Of a stretch of 64,000 nt of DNA, positions 36,567 to 45,161 are shown piece by piece (the first letter of the stretch is position 1; every line of letters starts with the position of its first letter). This DNA comes from Kordiimonadales bacterium. GTDB lineage: Bacteria > Pseudomonadota > Alphaproteobacteria > Sphingomonadales > Kordiimonadaceae. The notes under the pieces are model-generated. The model was not told where the DNA came from, made no database searches, and saw nothing but the letters and a program-made list of their open reading frames with translations. Location: the NCBI GenBank assembly GCA_002401685.1, contig NVTU01000007.1, forward strand, positions 23,130 to 87,129, in the 5' to 3' direction. The position numbers and the translations under genes were made by a program.

Positions 36567-37297
36567 ACGCGTGCCTCATCCATAAGACGGCGCATTTCAA
36601 CGATGGACGTTTCCAATCCGTGGAAGATCGCCTCACCAATAAGAAAATGCCCGATATTCAATTCCATCAGCTCCGGTATTGCAGCTATATCTGTAACGGT
36701 ATCATAACTTAAACCGTGTCCAGCATGCATCTCAAGGCCTCTCTCGAAACCGTACTTCGATGCAGCGCGGATGCGTTCAAGCTCTTCAAGCCGTGCCTCG
36801 CCGGTTTTTTCGCAGTAGGCCCCCGTATGCAGTTCAGCAACAGGCGCCCCAAGTGACAATGCCGCATCGAGCTGCTCAACATCAGGATCAACAAACATGC
36901 TCACACGAATTCCGGCATCAGAAAGCTCATTCACAAAATGCTTTAGCCGGTTATGCTGTCCCGCAACATCAAGGCCACCTTCTGTTGTAAGCTCTTGCCG
37001 CTTTTCGGGCACAAGACAACATGCATTCGGCTTGTGGCGTAGCGCAATCTCCAACATTTCCTCGGTTGCCGCCATTTCAAAATTCAGTGGCACGGTTAAA
37101 ACATCTGCGAGTGTTGAAATATCATCGTCTGAAATATGGCGTCTGTCTTCCCGCAGGTGCGCGGTTATACCATCCGCCCCAGCACGCACAGCTAGCCCAG
37201 CTGCCCTCACGGGATCAGGATGTCGGATGCCGCGTGCGTTCCTAATGGTCGCCACATGGTCAATGTTCACACCAAGCCGTAATTTACCGTTGGTCAT
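36563..37297 (-). CDS. pdxJ: Pyridoxine 5'-phosphate synthase
   Basis: This 244-residue TIM-barrel enzyme condenses 1-deoxyxylulose 5-phosphate with 3-amino-2-oxopropyl phosphate to make pyridoxine 5'-phosphate. Recognised by LGVNIDHVATIRNARGIRHP, ADGITAHLREDRRHI, NFEMAATEEM, CCLVPEKRQELTTEGGLDV and GHGLSYDTV. In many alphaproteobacteria acpS and lepB follow; here rnc follows directly with an overlap. Confidence 0.98.
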   Translation of the reverse strand: MTNGKLRLGVNIDHVATIRNARGIRHPDPVRAAGLAVRAGADGITAHLREDRRHISDDDISTLADVLTVPLNFEMAATEEMLEIALRHKPNACCLVPEKRQELTTEGGLDVAGQHNRLKHFVNELSDAGIRVSMFVDPDVEQLDAALSLGAPVAELHTGAYCEKTGEARLEELERIRAASKYGFERGLEMHAGHGLSYDTVTDIAAIPELMELNIGHFLIGEAIFHGLETSIVEMRRLMDEARV

Positions 37298-37325
37298 CGC
37301 CTATTCCACAAAGTACTTTTGTCTT

Positions 37326-37913
37326 TCAAACGCTTGGTCCATCACCATTTTGGCTCTCTGTAGACAAACTTTTAAGGGCACGCCTAGCTCGACGCCGCTC
37401 ACGGTAGCCAGTGATCGTGCTTTTCACGCTTATATAGCACACTATCCAAACAAAAATCGCTACCGGAATTCCGCCAATAAGCAACGGGAAGACTATTGGG
37501 AAGAATGAGGCCATATAGGCCATCGGATCTTCCCACAAAGTCACAAAACTAAGCGGTGGCACATAGGCCGAAACATCTTGTCCCAACAAAAACGCACCCA
37601 CGGCGCTGGTTAACGCAAAAATCAGCGGGAACGTCCACGGGTTACCAACTGCGGTACCAATCGCTGCGGCCCACATATTTCCCCGTGTAAACCATGCCAA
37701 GATGAACCCCAACAGGAAGTGAAGGCCCAGAAATGGTGTAAAAGAAACCGCCGCGCCGGATGCCATGCCTGCAGCAATACTGTGCGTACTGCCCGGCAAG
37801 CGCCCAATTCGGTGGAAAATATATGTCCAGGCACGCTTCAGCCCCGTGCGCGGCCAGAGCCAACTAAGCACGCGCTTCCATAAAGGCAACTGATGTTTAC
37901 GTCGAAATAACAT
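37326..37913 (-). CDS. DUF2062 membrane protein
   Basis: This 195-residue protein has a basic opening (KHQLPLWKRVLSWLWPRTGL), the family hallmark HSIAAGMASGAAVSFTPFLGLHF (landmark at residues 40-62), and the block GTAVGNPWTFPLIFAL. Two to three further membrane segments lie near 75-92, 95-115 and 142-165. The C terminus is basic and Ser-rich. DUF2062 proteins are inner membrane proteins of unknown function, common beside rsh and pdxJ in this class. Confidence 0.9.
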   Translation of the reverse strand: MLFRRKHQLPLWKRVLSWLWPRTGLKRAWTYIFHRIGRLPGSTHSIAAGMASGAAVSFTPFLGLHFLLGFILAWFTRGNMWAAAIGTAVGNPWTFPLIFALTSAVGAFLLGQDVSAYVPPLSFVTLWEDPMAYMASFFPIVFPLLIGGIPVAIFVWIVCYISVKSTITGYRERRRARRALKSLSTESQNGDGPSV

Positions 37914-37932
37914 TAATAATAACTTATACTTA

Positions 37933-38517
37933 TCAGGATTTCAGGCCGCGGCTGCCAGGTTTAATAGCAGGGACTGCCGCCAACTCTGCAGGAACATCTT
38001 CAGGCTTATATGTTGGCGCATCAATTGTCGCAAGCGCAGTGATCGGCGCCCCAACTTCGGCCTTTCCGTTCGACCGATTAATCAAGCACCCAGCAGCCAC
38101 AACATTGCCGCCCCAGGCGTTGATGGTTTTAATACATTCGCGCGACGACAAGCCCGTTGTGATGATATCTTCCATCATCAGAACTTTAGCGCCTTCAGGA
38201 ATGGCGAAACCGCGGCGCAGCGCAAATTCACCCTCAACTCGCTCTGTAAATACGTTGGGAACGCCGAGTTGACGCGCCACTTCGAAGCCCACTATCACGC
38301 CGCCCATTGCAGGGCTAACAACCAAATCAATTTCCGCGCCAGTGGCCTTTAACTTCTCAACAAATGCCCCACAAAGCCGCATCGCTCGTTTTGGATCCAT
38401 CAAGACACGTGCACACTGAAGGTAGACAGGGCTGTGCAAGCCGGACGACAGTTTAAAATGTCCTTCGAGAAGAGCCTCGGCATCCCGAAATTCAGCGAGT
38501 ACGGCTTCCTGATCCAT
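37933..38517 (-). CDS. pyrE: Orotate phosphoribosyltransferase
   Basis: This 194-residue enzyme joins orotate to PRPP to give OMP in pyrimidine synthesis. The PRPP motif is VLMMEDIITTGLSSRECIKT, and the flexible catalytic region and substrate start FKLSSGLHSPVYLQCARVL are present, with VVSPAMGGVIVGFEVARQLG. Standard length. It lies between rsh and the DUF2062 gene on one strand. Confidence 0.97.
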   Translation of the reverse strand: MDQEAVLAEFRDAEALLEGHFKLSSGLHSPVYLQCARVLMDPKRAMRLCGAFVEKLKATGAEIDLVVSPAMGGVIVGFEVARQLGVPNVFTERVEGEFALRRGFAIPEGAKVLMMEDIITTGLSSRECIKTINAWGGNVVAAGCLINRSNGKAEVGAPITALATIDAPTYKPEDVPAELAAVPAIKPGSRGLKS

Positions 38518-38626
38518 TTATGTTTCCTTTTGCGTGCCCAAGGCATCGATTTTCTCTAAATTACTTGAGCGCGGATACCGCTCATAACCCGCAGCGTCAA
38601 GCGATTTATGTCGACGGGTCCCGTAG

Positions 38627-40765
38627 TTACCCAAGGACACGGTCCACTGCCCCGATCACTCTGCTTACGCGCAGTGCCCGCGTAACTTTATTCAAGTGTT
38701 TCACATCTTTTACTTCAAGGTCGATTAACATCACATAAAACTCGGGATCACGGTCCGAAATATCAACGTTTGAAATATTGCCGCCACTCTTCGACACAGT
38801 GGCAGCAATGGCCGCAAGCGCTCCGCGTTCGTTGATCACCTCAAGCCGCAGGCGCCCTACATAAAAGATATTATCGTCTTTTTTGTCTTCCCAGTGCAGA
38901 TCAAGCCATCGTTCGGGCTCGTTATCCAAATCATCAAGCGTAGAACAATCGATGGTGTGAATTTCTGCGCCACGCCCCGGGATCAAAATCCCCACAATTC
39001 TATCGTCTTTTACCGGGTGGCAACAATCAGCGAAATGCACGGCAGAATCGCGGCTCACGCCGGCGATTGGAACAACACCGGCTTTCATTTCTTCCCAGTC
39101 CTGATGGACAGAGGGCAACCCTTCGGAGCGCGCATCTTCTTTATAGCCTGGATAGGCCGCACGTAGCACATCATCCTCTGTGATAGTGCCCTCGCCAACC
39201 ATGGCGAACAGCATTTCATTGTCTTCCAGATTTAAAACTTTAGAAGCTTCATCAATAACCTGAGCAGAAAAATCAAGCCCGTTTCTGCGACAGGCTTTTT
39301 CGATCAGCGTTTTACCTAAAACACTATATTCTGCATGCTGCTGGTGTTTTACATATCGACGAATTGCCGACCGCGCTTTACCTGTAATGACGAAGTTCTC
39401 CCAACGCAGGGATGGCATCTGTCCCTCGGAGGTCAGAATCTGCACCTGATCGCCATTTTCTAGCTGGTGTCGAAGTGGCACCATACGGCCGTTCACTTTG
39501 GCGCCAACGCAGTGGTCGCCCACCTCGGTGTGCACGGCATACGCAAAATCTACCGTCGTGGACCCGCGCGGAAGCGATACCAGTTCGCCCTTTGGCGTAA
39601 AGCAAAACACTTTATCCTGGAACATAGCGAGCTTTGTGTGCGCCAAAAACTCTTCAGGATCCTGCGTTTGCTCCAAAATCTCCAGCAGCTCCTGCACCCA
39701 CACATATTGTGTGCCTTCCGCCTTCGACGCTTTTTGCTTATATTGCCAGTGTGCTGCGATTCCAATCTCAGCTTCTTCGTTCATCTCGTGCGTTCGAAGC
39801 TGAATCTCTAATCGATTATTTGAAGGCCCAATCACAGTGGTGTGGATTGATCGGTACAAGTTCCGCTTAGGTGTCGAGATATAATCCTTAAACCGACCTG
39901 GGATCATGGGATAGTTTTGGTGTACAATACCAAGCGCACGGTAACATTCTGCCGGGTCTTTCACTTTAATTCGGAAAGCCATCACATCTGAAAGCTGTTC
40001 AAAAGCGACATTCTGGCGTTCCATTTTTTTCCAAATGGAATAAGGCCGTTTGATCCGGCCTTTCACTGTCGCCTCAATGCCGTTATCCGCCATAAGGTCT
40101 TCGAGCGCTTTCACCATATCTGCTTCTAGGTTGGGACTTTTCTCAATCAGGAAATCGAGCCGCGCTTTAATCGATTCCATCGCTTCAAGCTCAAGGTTTT
40201 CAAAAGCCGCGTGCTCGAGCTCATCCTTCAGATCGTGCATACCCATGCGCTCCGCAAGCGGCGCATAAATCTCAAGCGTTTCGTTAGCAATTCTCCGGCG
40301 CTTGTCCATTTTCTTGATATGCTTCAGAGTGCGCATATTATGGCAACGGTCGGCGAGTTTTACCAGCAACACCCTAATATCATTAGACATTGCAAGCAGG
40401 AACTTCCGGAAATTTTCCGCCTGTCGGACGCTTTCTGTTTGGAGCTCAATTTTCGAAAGCTTGGTGACACCGTCTACTAGCTCCGCAATCTTATCACCGA
40501 ACACGTCGCGAATTTCGTCAATTGTAGCAACCGTATCCTCGACAACATCATGCAAAAGAGCTGTCGCGATTGTATCACAATCGAGCTTCATATCTGTAAG
40601 GATCGCCGCAACTTCCAGCGGGTGCGAAAAGTACGGATCGCCCGACGCCCTCTTCTGCGTTCCGTGTGCCCGCATGGCAAAAACATACGCGCGGTTCAAC
40701 AGCGCTTCATCGACATTTTCGTCGTACGCACGTACCAAATCTACAAGTTCAAACTGCCGGATCAC
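38627..40765 (-). CDS. Bifunctional (p)ppGpp synthetase/hydrolase, RelA/SpoT (Rsh)
   Basis: This 712-residue enzyme has all four parts. The HD hydrolase domain has HPLEVAAILTDMKLDCDTIA, ALLHDVVEDT and EIRDVFGDKIAELVDGVTKL. The synthetase has GRIKRPYSIWKKMERQNVAF, DVMAFRIKV and YRSIHTTVIGPSNNRLEIQL. The TGS domain starts at VFCFTPKGELVSLPRGSTTV, and a C-terminal ACT domain has LRLEVINERGALAAIAATVS. The HD motif is intact, so hydrolase activity is expected, as for the single Rsh of most alphaproteobacteria. It controls the stringent response. Confidence 0.97.
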   Translation of the reverse strand: MIRQFELVDLVRAYDENVDEALLNRAYVFAMRAHGTQKRASGDPYFSHPLEVAAILTDMKLDCDTIATALLHDVVEDTVATIDEIRDVFGDKIAELVDGVTKLSKIELQTESVRQAENFRKFLLAMSNDIRVLLVKLADRCHNMRTLKHIKKMDKRRRIANETLEIYAPLAERMGMHDLKDELEHAAFENLELEAMESIKARLDFLIEKSPNLEADMVKALEDLMADNGIEATVKGRIKRPYSIWKKMERQNVAFEQLSDVMAFRIKVKDPAECYRALGIVHQNYPMIPGRFKDYISTPKRNLYRSIHTTVIGPSNNRLEIQLRTHEMNEEAEIGIAAHWQYKQKASKAEGTQYVWVQELLEILEQTQDPEEFLAHTKLAMFQDKVFCFTPKGELVSLPRGSTTVDFAYAVHTEVGDHCVGAKVNGRMVPLRHQLENGDQVQILTSEGQMPSLRWENFVITGKARSAIRRYVKHQQHAEYSVLGKTLIEKACRRNGLDFSAQVIDEASKVLNLEDNEMLFAMVGEGTITEDDVLRAAYPGYKEDARSEGLPSVHQDWEEMKAGVVPIAGVSRDSAVHFADCCHPVKDDRIVGILIPGRGAEIHTIDCSTLDDLDNEPERWLDLHWEDKKDDNIFYVGRLRLEVINERGALAAIAATVSKSGGNISNVDISDRDPEFYVMLIDLEVKDVKHLNKVTRALRVSRVIGAVDRVLG

Positions 40766-40938
40766 GTAGCGTCCTAACCAATTAAAATCACATTGCGAAA
40801 GAGATACCCTTTCCGCGAACTAATTTCAGCCCATTTCTTTGTAATATAAGCCTTTTGAGGCAAAAGGGGCGAAATGATTTTCGGCAAACGTAAATCGCCC
40901 TGCGGAAAAACTAAATTCTGGGTCTGGGAGGACACAAA

Positions 40939-41925
40939 ATGACGGTAAAAATGATGCGGGCGATCACCATAAGCAAATATGGGCGCACAGAGGTTTTAGA
41001 GCAAATTGAACGCGCAATCCCAACTCCAAAAAGTGACCAGGTTCTTGTTAAAGTAAAAGCTGCTTCTATAAACCCGCGCGACTGGCTTTTGATGCGAGGC
41101 ATCTACCCTTTCAAGAAAACCGCAGAACCAATGCCAATTACGCTTGGCAGCGATATGTCAGGCACTATCGAAGCGATTGGCTGCGATGTTAAATCGCTGA
41201 AGATAGGAGACGACGTATTCGGCATGCAGCCGCTAAGCGGAAAATTTGGTGCATTCGCGGACTATATCGCTATCAGGGAAAGCGCGGTTGCCATCAAACC
41301 CAAGGCTCTTTCCCACGCCGATGCAGCAGCCACACCCTGCGCAGGCATGACCTCTCTGCAAACCATTCGTGATTTAGCTGCGATAAAAAAGGGTGAAACA
41401 ATTCTCATTAACGGCGCGTCAGGCGGGGTTGGCAGCTATGCCGTGCAAATCGCCAAAGCATATGGCGCGCATGTTACCGCTGTATCGAGCGCCGCGAATG
41501 CAGAGCTGTGCAAGTCACTTGGGGCTGATGAAGCCATTGATTACAAAGAAGTAAATTTCGAAGCTGGCGCGAACAAATATGATGTAGTGTACGATGTAAT
41601 TGGCCGGTCATCACCCAAGAAATGCAAAGGCGTTCTCAAAAAAAACGGCCGCTATATAACCACTATCCCAAGTCCTGGCACAGCGGTTGCCGCCGTTTTC
41701 AGCAAGTTAACAAAGCATCTCCCGTTCAGCAAAAAGCTGAGTGCGCATCTGATCCTCGTGAAACCGGCGGGGAAAGACTTAGCTGAAATGGCCAGCCTGA
41801 TTGTCAGCGGAAAAATGTACAGCTTGATCGATGCTCGTTACTCTTTGGAGCAAGCGACGGAAGCATTCGAGAAGAGCCAGTCGTGGCGTTCTCGCGGCAA
41901 ATTGGTTTTTGAAATAAACGACTAA
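40939..41925 (+). CDS. Zinc-independent medium-chain (NAD(P)H quinone-type) alcohol dehydrogenase
   Basis: This 328-residue MDR-superfamily enzyme has ASINPRDWLLMRGIYPF and GSDMSGTIEAIGCDVKSLKI, the nucleotide-binding ILINGASGGVGSYAVQIAKA, and YDVVYDVIGRSSPKKCKGVL. The structural zinc loop of classic alcohol dehydrogenases is missing, as in quinone oxidoreductases. A strong GGGAGG lies 8 bases before the ATG. It is on the opposite strand between rpoZ and rsh, genes that are usually adjacent, so it is probably an insertion in this lineage. Confidence 0.88.
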   Translation: MTVKMMRAITISKYGRTEVLEQIERAIPTPKSDQVLVKVKAASINPRDWLLMRGIYPFKKTAEPMPITLGSDMSGTIEAIGCDVKSLKIGDDVFGMQPLSGKFGAFADYIAIRESAVAIKPKALSHADAAATPCAGMTSLQTIRDLAAIKKGETILINGASGGVGSYAVQIAKAYGAHVTAVSSAANAELCKSLGADEAIDYKEVNFEAGANKYDVVYDVIGRSSPKKCKGVLKKNGRYITTIPSPGTAVAAVFSKLTKHLPFSKKLSAHLILVKPAGKDLAEMASLIVSGKMYSLIDARYSLEQATEAFEKSQSWRSRGKLVFEIND

Positions 41926-41955
41926 GATTATACGGCCAAATTGCAGGCAATAAAA

Positions 41956-41976
41956 AACCCGGCCAAAAGCCGGGTT
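41956..41976 (-). terminator. Intrinsic terminator of rpoZ (possibly bidirectional)
   Basis: AACCCGGC pairs with GCCGGGTT around a 5-base loop. On the minus strand T6 follows, about 25 bases after the rpoZ stop. Confidence 0.88.
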
Positions 41977-41998
41977 CATTTAGCAAGCTGAAACGAGA

Positions 41999-42304
41999 TT
42001 AGTCAGTTTCAACTTTTGCAACGGTATCCATACCCGCCATCAGAATGTCGAGATCAACTTCTTCCGACTCATCTGATTCGACAACCTTGCGAAGGCCCAT
42101 GACGATCGAATCGATTAGATCATTTGGAACCACTTTTTCTTCAGCAATTTCACGCAGCGATACAACAGCGTTTTTGTCGTTATCACGCTCGACTTCGAGC
42201 GGTGCACCGGCCGAAATTTGGCGGGAACGCTGAGCCGCAGCTAGCACTAGATCAAAGCGGTTGTTTACTTTATCAACGCAGTCTTCAACGGTGACGCGAG
42301 CCAT
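41999..42304 (-). CDS. rpoZ: DNA-directed RNA polymerase omega subunit
   Basis: This 101-residue protein begins [20 protein letters not shown] and continues [20 protein letters not shown] and [15 protein letters not shown], the standard omega N-terminal fold. The tail is acidic. Omega supports RNA polymerase assembly and forms part of a ppGpp site in enterobacteria. It lies between folK and (beyond the inserted dehydrogenase) rsh. Confidence 0.97.
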   Translation of the reverse strand: MARVTVEDCVDKVNNRFDLVLAAAQRSRQISAGAPLEVERDNDKNAVVSLREIAEEKVVPNDLIDSIVMGLRKVVESDESEEVDLDILMAGMDTVAKVETD

Positions 42305-42406
42305 TCATTATCTCCAAATATTGTGCCAGCACCGCGCTTTCGCAGCCTCAGCCATACAAGCGCCCGCTTATACAAGCGCAAACAAAGGCTGTAAAGTAAG
42401 GAATCG

Positions 42407-42979
42407 CTAGAGTTTGGCAGAAATCTCACTTATTGACCAAAGCTGATCTGTAATGGGCTCGGAATCCAACATTTCCTGAACTGTTTGGCCGAGATACGGG
42501 TGTCTCCATGATGGTGCAATATCAGCCAGCGGCTTCAGAACAAATGCACGTCTGTGAAGCCGAGGGTGTGGCACAACAGGCTCAACAAGAAAAGCAGCTG
42601 GGTCCTTGTTCTCAACGACAGCCAGCCACTGCGCAAGGTCAGGCAACACGGCATCGCCGCGCGTGAGCAAATCAATATCCAAGGTCCGCGCACTCCAGCG
42701 TTCTGCAGGCTTCCGGCCAAGGGACGTTTCCACCGCCTGAAACAGGCCAAGCAAATCAGATGCCGATAGCTCGGAGCTAATGCGGACGGCAATATTGATA
42801 AAGTGGGGCTGATCAGATACCGGATACGCCACAGTTTCGTAGACTTTCGATACCTGCGTGATACCCACCCCGGCCCCAGCCAGCAATTCAAGAGCTCGCT
42901 TAAGCGTAGCCCTTGGCTTGCCCGCAGCAGACGGCAAATTGGCCCCCAGCCCTATCAATATCGACCCAGTTTCGATCAC
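42407..42979 (-). CDS. folK: 2-amino-4-hydroxy-6-hydroxymethyldihydropteridine pyrophosphokinase
   Basis: This 190-residue folate enzyme moves pyrophosphate from ATP to hydroxymethyldihydropterin. Recognised by ILIGLGANLPSAAGKPRATL, SKVYETVAYPVSDQPHFINI, the signature RWSARTLDIDLLTRGDAVL and LVEPVVPHPRLHRRAFVLKP. Complete. It lies just upstream of rpoZ and is divergent from the NYN gene. Confidence 0.96.
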   Translation of the reverse strand: MIETGSILIGLGANLPSAAGKPRATLKRALELLAGAGVGITQVSKVYETVAYPVSDQPHFINIAVRISSELSASDLLGLFQAVETSLGRKPAERWSARTLDIDLLTRGDAVLPDLAQWLAVVENKDPAAFLVEPVVPHPRLHRRAFVLKPLADIAPSWRHPYLGQTVQEMLDSEPITDQLWSISEISAKL

Positions 42980-43127
42980 TTTGCTCCTTTAGAGCCAGAC
43001 GGTAGCCTTTGTTGGTCCGGATTTACTATTATTTAACGCTAATCCTTAAGGCTGTATCCATGCATTTTCTTTTTTTTGTATTTTAGTCCCTTTGATCTTC
43101 ACCCATTCCCCATGATTGGAATAGGCT

Positions 43128-43718
43128 ATGCTAATTTACCCTCAGGAACGCCTTGCCCTATTTATTGACGGCGCTAACCTATATGCCACCGCCCGAGCCC
43201 TAGACATTGAGATAGATTATAAAGCACTACGGGCTTTTTTCGCACGAAAAGCCCGGCTGATACGGGCCTTCTATTATACTGCAATTTTGGAAGATCAGGA
43301 GTATTCACCCCTGCGCCCCCTCATTGATTGGCTGGACTATAACGGTTTCACTTTGGTGACTAAACCCGTGAAAGAATTCACTGATGACCATGGCAGGCGT
43401 AAGATTAAAGGCAACATGGATATTGAGATCGCAGTGGATATGCTGAATATTTCACATTCGCTTGATCACGTGGTTCTATTTTCAGGTGATGGTGATTTCC
43501 GCAGGCTTATTGAGGCAATCCAGCGCCGAGGGACCCGGGTTACTGTTGTAAGTTCGAACAGCACACAGCCCTCCATGATCGCAGATGAGTTGCGGCGGCA
43601 AGCCGACCAGTTCATCGACCTTGAGCAGTTGCGTGACATGATCGGCCGCGCGCCAAACGGCAAAGACCATGACGATGCCCCTGGAGATGCCGCTTATAAA
43701 GATCATCTGGATGATTAG
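43128..43718 (+). CDS. NYN domain protein (LabA/DUF88 family)
   Basis: This 196-residue protein has the PIN-like NYN acidic residues: LFIDGANLYATARALDIEID near the start, IKGNMDIEIAVDMLNI, and HVVLFSGDGDFRRLIEAIQR. Such domains are metal-dependent RNA nucleases or RNA-binding proteins. It ends in a polar acidic tail. In alphaproteobacteria it commonly sits divergent from folK, as here. No signal peptide. Confidence 0.92.
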   Translation: MLIYPQERLALFIDGANLYATARALDIEIDYKALRAFFARKARLIRAFYYTAILEDQEYSPLRPLIDWLDYNGFTLVTKPVKEFTDDHGRRKIKGNMDIEIAVDMLNISHSLDHVVLFSGDGDFRRLIEAIQRRGTRVTVVSSNSTQPSMIADELRRQADQFIDLEQLRDMIGRAPNGKDHDDAPGDAAYKDHLDD

Positions 43719-43785
43719 CAGGTACGCTTGACGCGTCGCTGAAAACACTGCAGTTTCCTCGCTCACCGAGCCCAAGGAAACTGCC

Positions 43786-44433
43786 ATGCCCTCTGCCCCC
43801 TTTATAGAGCCTGACCGCGAATGCACATTATGTCCAAGGCTGGTTGAATTTCGAACATCGAATAAAACTGAATACCCAGACTATTTTAACGGTGCCATTA
43901 CAAGTTTTGGTGCAATGGACGCGCCGTTTCTCATCATTGGGTTAGCCCCGGGCCTTAAGGGCGCCAACAAAACTGGACGCCCCTTCACTGGTGACTTTTC
44001 TGGGGCACTATTGTTTAAATGCCTTGAGCAAATGGGTTGGGCAAACGACAAAAACCAAAATACGCCAGGCGACGGGTTTGAGTTGATAGGCACATGCGTC
44101 ACCAACGCGGTTTGTTGTGTACCACCGCAAAACAAACCAACGGCGGCTGAGGTGAATAACTGCCGCCCTTTTCTGCTGTCACGGCTGGATCATATGCCCA
44201 ACGTAAAAATATTGATGGCTCTCGGCCGACTAGCCCACGACAGCACGCTCCGAACATTCGGCCTCCGCTTGGCAGATTATAAGTTCGGCCATGCTGCACG
44301 TCACCTTTTGCCAAACGGCTTGATATTGGTCGATAGCTACCATGTCTCTCGCTACAACGTGAACACAGGCGTCCTGACGGAAGACATGTTCATGGATGCC
44401 CTTAGGCTTGTTGAGCGGGAAATCACAGCTTGA
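43786..44433 (+). CDS. Uracil-DNA glycosylase, family 5 (UdgB-like)
   Basis: This 215-residue enzyme removes uracil from DNA. The iron-sulphur cysteines are seen in ECTLCPRLVEFR and in VTNAVCCVPPQNKPTAAEVN followed by Cys. Motif 1 is IIGLAPGLKGANKTGRPFTG, with Ala rather than Asp as in family 5, and motif 3 is SYHVSRYNVNTGVLT with the His and Asn. Its stop TGA overlaps the TTG start of the next gene, suggesting coupled translation. Confidence 0.92.
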   Translation: MPSAPFIEPDRECTLCPRLVEFRTSNKTEYPDYFNGAITSFGAMDAPFLIIGLAPGLKGANKTGRPFTGDFSGALLFKCLEQMGWANDKNQNTPGDGFELIGTCVTNAVCCVPPQNKPTAAEVNNCRPFLLSRLDHMPNVKILMALGRLAHDSTLRTFGLRLADYKFGHAARHLLPNGLILVDSYHVSRYNVNTGVLTEDMFMDALRLVEREITA

Positions 44434-44729
44434 TTTTAGAGACAGCAACTTTATGCATCAAACCCGGCAAGCAGCTTGAGTTTGAGGCCGCGATGCAGGA
44501 AGCAAAAACAATTATCGCCTCAATGAAGGGCTTCATCAGTCTAGCGGTACGGCCTTGCTTTGAACAGGACAGCCAATATTTGCTTGAGGTAAGATGGGAA
44601 ACGCTTGAAGATCATACGGTGGGCTTCAGAGGCTCCCCAGAGTATCAGCACTGGAAAGCGCTACTTCATCATTTCTATGATCCGTTTCCCACCGTCAAAC
44701 ATTACGGTGAGCCGCGCATAGAAGCCTAA
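44430..44729 (+). CDS. Antibiotic biosynthesis monooxygenase (ABM) domain protein
   Basis: This 99-residue protein follows the ABM ferredoxin-like fold: ATLCIKPGKQLEFEAAMQEA, IASMKGFISLAVRPCFEQDS, QYLLEVRWETLEDHTVGFRG and a C-terminal PTVKHYGEP. Members include quinol monooxygenases and proteins without a known reaction. The TTG start overlaps the glycosylase stop, with no separate ribosome site, so coupling is likely. Confidence 0.85.
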   Translation: MILETATLCIKPGKQLEFEAAMQEAKTIIASMKGFISLAVRPCFEQDSQYLLEVRWETLEDHTVGFRGSPEYQHWKALLHHFYDPFPTVKHYGEPRIEA

Positions 44730-44735
44730 CTGCGT

Positions 44736-44999
44736 TTAATACTGTGTCGACAACCAATCGGACAAGTTCGCCAACTCATTCTTGCCGGATAGCTTTTCTG
44801 CGGCGTCTGCCCCCGCGACCAAGTGGTATATTTTATGAGCTGCTGGCGCATCACCACTGGCAACTGCCGTGCGCAGTGCCTGCATCAAGCTTGGGCGCAG
44901 CGCAGCAAGTGAGCGCACATAGGTTTCTGGGAGCTTGTAAGGACGCAGTTTGGGGGTGAGACCCGCGGGTCTCGACGTGCTATGAAAGTGACCTGTCAT
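44736..44999 (-). CDS. Small protein of unknown function under paired palindromes
   Basis: This 87-residue protein has no recognised family. It has a polar Arg/Pro-rich start (MTGHFHSTSRPAGLTPKLRP) followed by helical sequence (SLAALRPSLMQALRTAVASG, AAHKIYHLVAGADAAEKL) and no membrane segment. The ATG at 44999 was chosen because AGGAGAG lies about ten bases upstream; a longer frame runs through the operator region. The two 16-base palindrome-like sites upstream suggest tight control. Confidence 0.6.
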   Translation of the reverse strand: MTGHFHSTSRPAGLTPKLRPYKLPETYVRSLAALRPSLMQALRTAVASGDAPAAHKIYHLVAGADAAEKLSGKNELANLSDWLSTQY

Positions 45000-45032
45000 G
45001 GGAACGACTCTCCTTTGGTTTTCGCCCCCATT

Positions 45033-45078
45033 ACACCGTATATTGTATAAAATATCGTTAAAATACCATATATGGTAT
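45033..45078 (-). promoter_or_regulatory. Two operator-like palindromes 30 bases apart
   Basis: ATACCATATATGGTAT at 45063-45078 is a perfect 16-base palindrome. On the minus strand ATACAATATACGGTGT at 45033-45048 matches 13 of its 16 bases. The centres are 30 bases apart, about three helical turns, on the same face of DNA. They sit between the ribosome site of the small gene and its expected promoter, typical of a dimeric repressor pair. Confidence 0.6.
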
Positions 45079-45112
45079 ACATAATTAAATGCGCTGCATG
45101 GCAATCTGGCAT

Positions 45113-45137
45113 AAAAAAAAGGCCCCGAAGGGCCTTT
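45113..45137 (-). terminator. Intrinsic terminator of the TonB receptor gene
   Basis: AAGGCCC pairs with GGGCCTT around a 4-base loop, followed on the minus strand by T8, about 25 bases after the receptor stop. Confidence 0.88.
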
Positions 45138-45161
45138 GGTCATCGTAGAAATTCGCTTGTT

